DNA from: Burkholderia sp. PAMC 26561
Lineage (GTDB): Bacteria; Pseudomonadota; Gammaproteobacteria; Burkholderiales; Burkholderiaceae
Reading direction: 5' to 3'
DNA: 64,000 bases
Assembly: GCF_001557535.2 (NCBI RefSeq)
Contig: NZ_CP014308.1
Location: 558,001-622,000 of the forward strand
Shown piece by piece: positions 58,364 to 64,000 of this stretch. A model generated the notes under the pieces. That model searched no databases. It saw nothing but the letters and a program-made list of their open reading frames with translations, and was not told the DNA's origin. Every line of letters starts with the position of its first letter. Within the stretch, counting starts at the first letter, position 1. The translations under genes and the position numbers were made by a program.

Positions 58364-58915
58364 TTATTCGTGTTGCTCCTTTCGTTGCTCAATCGCTTCG
58401 AGAACGGCATCCGGATTGGTCGCCGCCTGCAGGGTTTCAGCGTGTTGGTCGTGCCGATCACGCACGTTAGGAAGATCGCGTCGAAGCTCCTCAAGCAGCA
58501 TGATGATCTTGGTGGTTTTCTGTTCGGCCAGCAGATTGATTTGAAGTTCGAGATGCGCGCGATCCTCTTCGACACGCGCCAAGCGATTTTGCCGAATGAG
58601 CACCGCCATCGTGATCAGGACGCCGATGAAAGTGACAATGCCCTGCAACAAAGAAAACGGCGGTTCGTCGAAGTAGCGATAGCCCATATGATGCAGAAAG
58701 ACATCGCTGATGATCCAAGCCAAGCTTGCGCACAAAAAAGTAAGTAAAAAGCGTGGCTCACCGAAAAACACGCTGACTCGCTCGATCGCTCTTTGTAGAA
58801 CGGTGCGCTTCGCGTCTTCGCGTTGAGCAAACTGCGACACCTTCTCCAGATTTTCATGGATCGCTTCAGAAATATTCTTGATGGTGCCGTTGTCGGGCCG
58901 TGTATCGGTTGTCAT
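58364..58915 (-). CDS. DUF1003 membrane protein
   Basis: The protein is 183 aa: RFLLTFLCASLAWIISDV (TM1), PPFSLLQGIVTFIGVLITMA (TM2), VLIRQNRLARVEEDRAHLEL, then a coiled C-terminus. The RQNR-hydrophilic-LE pattern is the DUF1003 hallmark. Function is unknown; it is often stress-associated. The start at 58915 gives the usual length. Confidence 0.88.
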   Translation of the reverse strand: MTTDTRPDNGTIKNISEAIHENLEKVSQFAQREDAKRTVLQRAIERVSVFFGEPRFLLTFLCASLAWIISDVFLHHMGYRYFDEPPFSLLQGIVTFIGVLITMAVLIRQNRLARVEEDRAHLELQINLLAEQKTTKIIMLLEELRRDLPNVRDRHDQHAETLQAATNPDAVLEAIEQRKEQHE

Positions 58916-59157
58916 GTCAGCGCGGCGTTCTCGGGTGGTGGTGGTGGCCAAGTCCGGGGGGAGTTCTTTGCACCTCCAGCGCGGGAGGGCATCGGAGCCC
59001 TTCGCCCGCTTTCTCGGCATATGAAATCTATCTGTATTTATTTTCGTTAAACATGGGAACAAACGCCGGGCGGGTACGTACGTTGCAATTACTCCAGCGA
59101 CTTGCTCGAGGTCGGTACCCGGTGTTCCGCCACATCAATAATTTAAGAGACACATTC

Positions 59158-59875
59158 ATGCGCTTACTCACCACACAAGATGGACTCCCCCGCGTTTCAT
59201 GGGGCGCTGTCATCGCCGGCGTGATCTTGTCATTAATCGTCTATTTGATCCTGACTGTTTTGGGCGCTGCGATCGGCACGTCGATCCTATCACCCTTGGC
59301 GCAACCTAATCCGTTGCATGGTTTTGGCTTCGCGTCCGGCGCCTACATGATCATCATGACGGTGATCGCGGTGTTCGTCGGTCCTTATTTCGCAGGGCGC
59401 TGCGCCCCGGTACTGGGTTGGTTACATGGTTTGTTGGCATGGGCCGTGATGATATTGCTCTCGCATACGGCGCTACTTCGTTAGTCGGCAGCGCAGTCAG
59501 CGCGGCAGGTAGCGCCGCGTCTACGACGGCAACCGTCGGCGCAGCCGCTGCCCGAGGGCTGCAAGCGGGGTCGACGTGGGTGCGCTCAAACAACAGGCCC
59601 AAAGCGCTATTGCCTCTGCCACCGCCGAGGCATCAAGCCCGCAAGCCGAAGCGGATGCACGTCAAGCAGCGGATACAGCCGCACGCGGTGTGGCGCGCGC
59701 ATCGTGGTTTTCGTTCGCCGCGCTCGTTGTTGGCGCAATCATAGCGATCGCATCGGGTGGTGCTGGGTTCCGTCATCAACCACCGTTTGAAGACGCCGGC
59801 GGATCGGCTACGGACGATGTCGCCTTGCGCACTGGCACGCGTCGTGTGGAGCCCTCAAATCGTCAAGCGCGGTAA
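59158..59875 (+). pseudogene. Membrane protein gene with two frameshifts
   Basis: It begins MRLLTTQDGLPRVSWGAVIA, GVILSLIVYLILTVLGAAIG and has a second helix near MIIMTVIAVFVGPYFAGRCA. It shifts near 59460 to AYGATSLVGSAVSAAGSAAS and again near 59576 to QQAQSAIASATAEASSPQAE, ending with WFSFAALVVGAIIAIASGG. The pattern (N-terminal double helix, Ala-rich coiled middle, C-terminal helix) fits Burkholderia PhnA-like/YtxH-like membrane proteins. About 235 aa once joined. Confidence 0.6.
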
Positions 59876-59911
59876 GCCTCGTGCTCACAAAGCTTCACCC
59901 AGAGGTGCTTT

Positions 59912-60419
59912 ATGGATGATACGAACGCATCTACGAACATGCGCGACGATGAATACGCGTCTGTTTTGCCTCCCGCGGTGACCAAGGCAGTGGTTGGACG
60001 GTTAAGCGCTACAGAGGAACGTTTGGCGGTGCGAATCGAAGAACGCGAGGCGGGTTCGGTTCGCGTTCGAACGGTGACGCATAAAGAGCTGAAGGAAGTT
60101 CCAGTGGTTTTGCAAAGCACGTCGATTCACGTTGACCGCGTTCCGGTGTATCGGTTTGTCGATGCGACGTTTGAACCTCGTCAAGAAAGGCGATACGCTG
60201 ATCGTTCCCGTCTTTGAGTACGTCCCGGTGACGGAACTTAGGCTGATGTTGAAAGAAGAGATACACGTTAAGAGCACCGTCACATCGCAGGAAAGCGTGC
60301 ATCAAGCGGAGGTGCAGCGCCAGCATGTGGTTATCGAACGTCGGATAGGTCCCGACGGAGAATGGATCGCGGAAACTCCCGCCGATTCCTTCGGCTCCCA
60401 ACGCCGGAAATCGCTTTAG
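59912..60419 (+). pseudogene. DUF2382 protein, one frameshift
   Basis: The first frame: EERLAVRIEEREAGSVRVRT, ELKEVPVVLQSTSIHVDRVP, VYRFVDA. Near 60185 it continues KGDTLIVPVFEYVPVTELRL, MLKEEIHVKSTVTSQESVHQ. This is the DUF2382 (YsnF/AvaK-type) pattern with repeated EExxVxK strands. About 168 aa. A second DUF2382 gene follows. Confidence 0.75.
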
Positions 60420-60495
60420 ATTACTTACCCGCTGACGCATCAACCCATCTATCGGCGATTCACGCCTAGTCTCAATACTCTTTTTGGAGCAAAAC

Positions 60496-61419
60496 ATGTC
60501 ACAAGTTCTTGTAGGTGTTTTTAATTCATTCGATGAGGCAGATCAGGCGGTTGTCCGCCTCGAACAATCGGGAATTGCCCGTAGCGATATGGAAGTTCAC
60601 GCGAGCAACTTGGCTGGTGACACGACCGGCACTTCGGGTTCCGGGACCCTTGGCGCTACCGATCATCAGGTCGTATCCGATCGGACGGTCCCCAACGATG
60701 GCGAAGGTGTGGGCGTTATCGCCAAGATCGAACACTTTTTTGGCAACATGTTCGGCGGCGACGAGCATCCAGAAGAAGTTGGGCACTACAAGGAAGCTGT
60801 TCGCCGGGGCGGTGCGCTGTTGACGGTGACGGTGGTCGATGAAGCACATGTCGTCCTGGTTCGGTCGACCCTACATGAAGCGGGTGCCGTCGACATCGAT
60901 GAGCGCGTCGCGCATTGGAAAAGTACCGGCTACGCCGGCTATGACGCAACCACGCAACCCTATACAGACGACGAAGTGAGTGCGGATCGTCAGGCGTTTT
61001 CTGTCGTGCGCGAATCGCTTGATGTAGGTAAGCGGGAAGTGCAAACGGGCGGAGTACGCGTTTATTCCCGTGTCACAGAAACCCCAGTCACAGAAAGCGT
61101 CAACCTGCGCGAGGAGCACGCGACAATCGAACGGCGGCCAGTGGACAGAGTCGCTACCGCTGCTGATCTTCAAGGCGGCTCAATCGAAATCCGTGAGACG
61201 GCTGAGCACGCGGTCGTGGCGAAGACGGCGCACGTGATCGAAGAAGTCGTAGTAGGACGCGAATCGTCAGAGCGCACCGAAACGATCAATGAAACGCTGC
61301 GCGGCAACGAAGTGGAAGTTGAGCGGGTGCCCGGTGACAAGAGTGCTTTGAAGTCCACGCCGGGAGCGGCTGTGGCAAATGACGGATCAGCGCCTGTCGA
61401 CCCGCTCAAGCCGTTGTAA
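60496..61419 (+). CDS. DUF2382 stress protein with GSP17M-like N-terminus
   Basis: The protein is 307 aa. N-terminus: QVLVGVFNSFDEADQAVVRL, RGGALLTVTVVDEAHVVLVR, like general stress protein 17M. C-terminal DUF2382: VGKREVQTGGVRVYSRVTET, PVTESVNLREEHATIERRPV, AVVAKTAHVIEEVVVGRESS. These proteins rise under osmotic or desiccation stress in other bacteria. GGAGC precedes the ATG. It lies in a same-strand series of envelope genes. Confidence 0.88.
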   Translation: MSQVLVGVFNSFDEADQAVVRLEQSGIARSDMEVHASNLAGDTTGTSGSGTLGATDHQVVSDRTVPNDGEGVGVIAKIEHFFGNMFGGDEHPEEVGHYKEAVRRGGALLTVTVVDEAHVVLVRSTLHEAGAVDIDERVAHWKSTGYAGYDATTQPYTDDEVSADRQAFSVVRESLDVGKREVQTGGVRVYSRVTETPVTESVNLREEHATIERRPVDRVATAADLQGGSIEIRETAEHAVVAKTAHVIEEVVVGRESSERTETINETLRGNEVEVERVPGDKSALKSTPGAAVANDGSAPVDPLKPL

Positions 61420-61517
61420 TCACGGCACCCGTGCGCTGGCATGGCGCGCGGCGCCGGAGTTTTATCAAACGCACCGTTTTTGGTGCGTTCGCCGATCAAC
61501 CAGAAATGGAGCAGAAA

Positions 61518-61823
61518 ATGGATACGAACAAGGCAGAGGGAACGGTTCAAGAAATCGCCGGTAAGGTGCAGGACGCAGCCGGCGGGGTGCTGGGCGACAC
61601 CGGCACACAGGTCGCGGGCAAGGCGCGCGAACTTAGCGGTAAGGCACAGCAGCTCTATGCGGACACGACCGACATCGTGCGCGACAAAACGACGGAAAGC
61701 CCCTTCACCGCCCTCGCCATCGTGGGCGGCCTGGGCTTTTTGCTCGGCGCAATGTGGGCGAGTGCAAATTCGACACCGACGCAGCCATATCCAACGCGGT
61801 ATCGCGGCAGCGACAATTACTGA
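61518..61823 (+). CDS. CsbD-like protein with C-terminal membrane anchor
   Basis: The protein is 101 aa: NKAEGTVQEIAGKVQDAAGG, VLGDTGTQVAGKARELSGKA (CsbD-like repeats) then TALAIVGGLGFLLGAMWA, a helix as in ElaB/YqjD proteins. It is probably membrane-attached and stress induced. The start at the second Met, 61518, fits the family. Confidence 0.8.
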   Translation: MDTNKAEGTVQEIAGKVQDAAGGVLGDTGTQVAGKARELSGKAQQLYADTTDIVRDKTTESPFTALAIVGGLGFLLGAMWASANSTPTQPYPTRYRGSDNY

Positions 61824-61916
61824 CGACGCGGCCGCGATGGTCGGCCTCACATCGCGGCACCGCTGGTGATTCATCAAACCGGGTCTTCGGTACGCAATTC
61901 AAGGCAGAAAACATCG

Positions 61917-62291
61917 ATGTCAATCCATTCGAAAATCACGCGTTGGCGGAACGTTGGACAATTTTGTAGCGCTCGGGTCGCCGATTACGGTGCGCTTTTC
62001 CTGGTCGAGTTGGCGCAGACCAAAGCCAAAGTGATGCGCGAACTTATTGCGATGGTGGCACTTGCAGTTGGCGTCCTTTTCACGCTGTCGTTTCTCTGTT
62101 TTGCCGTCATCGCTACCGCTTGGCAAACCTCGTATTTTCTAGCCGTTGTTTGGGGCATCGCAGGGCTTTGGCTGCTCGTCTCGATCGTAGCGTTTCTGGT
62201 TTTGCGTGCTCAGAAGCCTGTCGAGTCCTTCAAAACACTTCAAACTGAAATACAAGACGACGTGGCAGCGATTAAGGAGGCATTGAAATGA
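61917..62291 (+). CDS. YqjE-like holin-superfamily membrane protein
   Basis: The protein is 124 aa. It has an amphipathic N-terminus, ELAQTKAKVMRELIAMVALA, two membrane helices (VGVLFTLSFLCFAVIATAW and FLAVVWGIAGLWLLVSIVAF), and an acidic tail QTEIQDDVAAIKEALK. This is the YqjE arrangement. Its last four bases overlap the next gene. Confidence 0.82.
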   Translation: MSIHSKITRWRNVGQFCSARVADYGALFLVELAQTKAKVMRELIAMVALAVGVLFTLSFLCFAVIATAWQTSYFLAVVWGIAGLWLLVSIVAFLVLRAQKPVESFKTLQTEIQDDVAAIKEALK

Positions 62292-62587
62292 GCTCGATTG
62301 ACAGCAATTCTTCTCAAACGACGATACTTGCACGCATGGCGGCGACTCGCGCCGAACTAATTGCTGCAAACCACGTGAACACGCTGATCGCCAGTTCGCG
62401 GCGCAGCGTGCAGGCTCCTGCCATCCAGGAAGGCCCCCTTTTCTTGCAGTCGCCCTATGCTGGACTGATCGCCGCCGCGTTAGTTGTTTCCGCGGTTTTA
62501 GGACCTGCGCACTTGGTCAGAACCGCAGCGCGAAGAGGACTGACGCCGTGGATCGCGAGCACTGCAAGATCACTCGTCGGCCGCTAA
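62288..62587 (+). CDS. YqjK-like small membrane protein
   Basis: The protein is 99 aa and overlaps yqjE by ATGA. ARMAATRAELIAANHVNTLI is a helical N-terminus, then one helix AGLIAAALVVSAVLGPAHLV. The position after YqjE is as in E. coli yqjDEK, though sequence identity is not obvious. Confidence 0.6.
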   Translation: MSSIDSNSSQTTILARMAATRAELIAANHVNTLIASSRRSVQAPAIQEGPLFLQSPYAGLIAAALVVSAVLGPAHLVRTAARRGLTPWIASTARSLVGR

Positions 62588-62754
62588 TCGATAGTGGTTC
62601 AAATTGACTCACGTCGAGGTTATGGCTGCCGAGCAAGGCGTTGACAACAGTTGAGCGGCGCAACGCGCATTGACTGTGGTGATGCGGAAGGCACGGGCTT
62701 TGCGCTTATCTTGCTGCTGCGGCAACTGCTGCGGACAAAAATTCGGAGGCGTCA

Positions 62755-63105
62755 ATGAGTTCGTTCATGAAGAAGGTCGCAGCTTCAGTTCTTATCCTGG
62801 GGCTGTCGAGCGGTGCGTTTGCTCAAGCGGGCGGTGGCGGCGGAGCCGGAGCAGGTGGTTCCGGAGGCGGAGCGGGAGCCGGAGGGGGCGCTGGGAGCGG
62901 AACGGGTGGTGGCGGTGCCGGGAACGGAGGTGCTGGAGGGTCCGGGGTTGGAATGAGTGCACCTGGGCAGTCCGGAAGCAATGCGAATTCAGTGCCGGGA
63001 AACACCGCGACAGGCGGTGGGCAAGGCTCGGGCACGGGAGCCAAGCCAGGAGCGTCGGGTATGAACAAATCGAATCAGAAGCCGGGCAATACACAAGCAA
63101 ATTGA
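62755..63105 (+). CDS. Secreted glycine-rich protein
   Basis: The protein is 116 aa. Signal peptide KKVAASVLILGLSSGAFA is cleaved before QAGGGGGAG. Residues 24-75 are almost all Gly, Ala and Ser, then a Pro/Ser/Asn-rich tail ends GNTQAN. It is probably exported and disordered. GGAGGCGTC precedes the ATG. Confidence 0.75.
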   Translation: MSSFMKKVAASVLILGLSSGAFAQAGGGGGAGAGGSGGGAGAGGGAGSGTGGGGAGNGGAGGSGVGMSAPGQSGSNANSVPGNTATGGGQGSGTGAKPGASGMNKSNQKPGNTQAN

Positions 63106-63201
63106 GTAGCGTCGCCGGGTTTTCCTCTTAAGCTCGGCACTTCACCCTACAAAAATTTAACGCAGCTGCATATTGTTTTTTAATTAACGCAGGAGTGTGT
63201 C

Positions 63202-63393
63202 GTGGACATATGCTTCGGGATCTTCATTCACCGCGTGGACCCCAGCTACGTGTGCCGCTTCAAAGTAGGCAAACTGAACAGCAAGGTCATGCCGGCTTTG
63301 TGGGTCGGAATGTTGACGAAAATCTGTCTTGCTCTTGCGCTCTTCGTCGCCATATGGTCACTGTTCGCCTCGTTGACGTCAGCAACAGCTTGA
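63202..63393 (+). CDS. Small single-pass membrane protein
   Basis: The protein is 63 aa with a GTG start after GCAGGAG. One C-terminal helix, LTKICLALALFVAIWSLF, follows a hydrophilic N-terminus. No family is recognised. Confidence 0.5.
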   Translation: MDICFGIFIHRVDPSYVCRFKVGKLNSKVMPALWVGMLTKICLALALFVAIWSLFASLTSATA

Positions 63394-63584
63394 TACCATG
63401 AATCTGTGCCGGCGTGATATTTCGCAACATGGGCGACCGCATCGCGGATCTCGCTATGGTGTTTGATCGCATCGAGTGTCTCGTCCTCGGGTCCTGTCGT
63501 GTCACCTACTCCAGGACGGCTTGCAGCCAGTCGACGTCGTTTCGTACCTGACGGTTGATCAGGCGTAGCGTTGGTGTGGACATG
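63340..63584 (-). pseudogene. Hemerythrin-like gene fragment, frameshifted (tentative)
   Basis: From the ATG at 63584, MSTPTLRLINRQVRNDVDWL, then QAVLE and stop. A shifted frame continues DAIKHHSEIRDAVAHVAKYH, then DSWYQAVADVNEANSDHMAT. The latter resembles Burkholderia hemerythrin-like proteins (HHxEIRDAV...NxDHM). The 3' limit is unclear. The opposite strand carries the small membrane protein ending at 63393. Confidence 0.4.
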
Positions 63585-63837
63585 GTCGTAGCAATTTCGG
63601 CGATGTGCGCGGCATCGATTGCCGACCGTCTCTGCGCGTATGTCGAAAGACCGCTTTGCGCCCGAACCGGGGAAAATTTCGAACCGGCGAAGCGGCTACC
63701 GCCAATCTAGCGGCTTCTGGCGGCGCCCGACAAAGGGTAACGGTCGAACCTATCGAAAGCCGCTAACGCGAGACGGCGTAATGGAAATCAGCCTCATGAA
63801 GAGGAGTCCCCCGCATTCATTTTTTGAGCGCAGATAA

Positions 63838-64000
63838 CGGGTCAAGAATTCCGCGTGCTCAGCGACGCGCCAAGCACTCGGCCGCAACACGGTCCGGCAT
63901 TATGACTATGCGACAGGTTCCCGCGCGGAAGAGCGTCTGTCAGTAGCGCAAAATCTGCGACGCGCCGTTCGCGATCACGAATTCTGTCTGTATTTCGAGC
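63838..64000 (+). pseudogene. EAL-domain protein fragment at the window edge
   Basis: From just after the TAA at 63835 the frame gives RQALGRNTVRHYDYATGSRA, then EERLSVAQNLRRAVRDHEFC, LYFE. This is the boundary between GGDEF and EAL domains (eRLxxxxxLRxAlxxxEFxLyyQP). The expected GGDEF part is absent upstream in this frame, so the gene is truncated or frameshifted. EAL domains hydrolyse cyclic di-GMP. Confidence 0.6.

Noticed and set aside
58031..58747. Plus-strand 238-codon frame
   Set aside because: Most of it is antisense to the DUF1003 gene, which has clear membrane helices and family motifs.
62792..63100. Minus-strand Pro/His/Leu-rich frames
   Set aside because: They are antisense of the glycine-rich secreted protein; open only because of its composition.

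Overview
The window looks like accessory DNA (large plasmid, second replicon or genomic-island mosaic) of a Burkholderiaceae betaproteobacterium such as Paraburkholderia or Caballeronia. This is inferred from protein character: small Burkholderia-type hypotheticals, DUF3717, an H-NS family protein, a DUF3701 integrase and DUF2382/CsbD envelope-stress genes. No rRNA, tRNA or CRISPR array was recognised. There are few house-keeping genes and many mobile-element scars.

Layout. 1-6.6 kb: two-HKD phospholipase D-like protein, PiT phosphate transporter, EamA exporter and decayed fragments. 6.8-9.3 kb: a cluster of hairpins and direct repeats before a putative DNA-binding protein, then an mqsRA toxin-antitoxin operon with its operator, then a LexA-boxed gene pair. 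9.5-15.7 kb: an SOS/mutagenesis block with imuA, H-NS, an SRAP peptidase gene and umuDC, with LexA boxes before imuA and umuD. 15.9-21.5 kb: signalling genes, comprising single-domain response regulators, an RsbQ-like hydrolase joined to a PAS hybrid kinase, and a kinase with an RsbR-type N-terminus. 21.6-25.3 kb: two small genes plus a tyrosine recombinase, a VanX-like dipeptidase overlapping a TIGR02594 peptidoglycan hydrolase, and a GNAT. 26.4-29.4 kb: a complete IS66 element, with 8-bp target duplication, inside a lipoprotein signal peptide. 29.9-33.3 kb: GNAT and two beta-lactamase-fold serine hydrolases, all broken. 33.7-36.7 kb: DUF3701 tyrosine recombinase and partner beside an AT-rich segment. 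36.7-46.3 kb: Fis-like protein, GAF hybrid kinase, an unusual acetoacetyl-CoA-synthetase/carrier/thioesterase fusion, a membrane protein and an ECF sigma factor. 46.7-49.6 kb: a DUF748 gene split by a 339-bp IS630-type miniature element, and a sorbosone-dehydrogenase-like lipoprotein. 49.9-57.2 kb: CheB-like methylesterase, two more RsbR-type kinases and a membrane hybrid kinase. 57.5-64 kb: envelope/general-stress genes (YXWGXW lipoprotein, DUF1003, DUF2382 twice, CsbD-like, YqjE-like, Gly-rich secreted protein) and the start of an EAL-domain gene at the edge.

How genes fit together. The common theme is stress sensing: SOS (LexA/UmuD), RsbQ/RsbR-type input modules feeding histidine kinases, orphan receivers, and an envelope-stress cluster.

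Caution. About twenty genes carry single-base frameshifts. In more than half, adding one base to a short homopolymer restores a family-consistent protein. Many entries called pseudogene here may therefore be intact genes with sequence errors. The two transposon interruptions (IS66 and the IS630-type element) are clear real disruptions.
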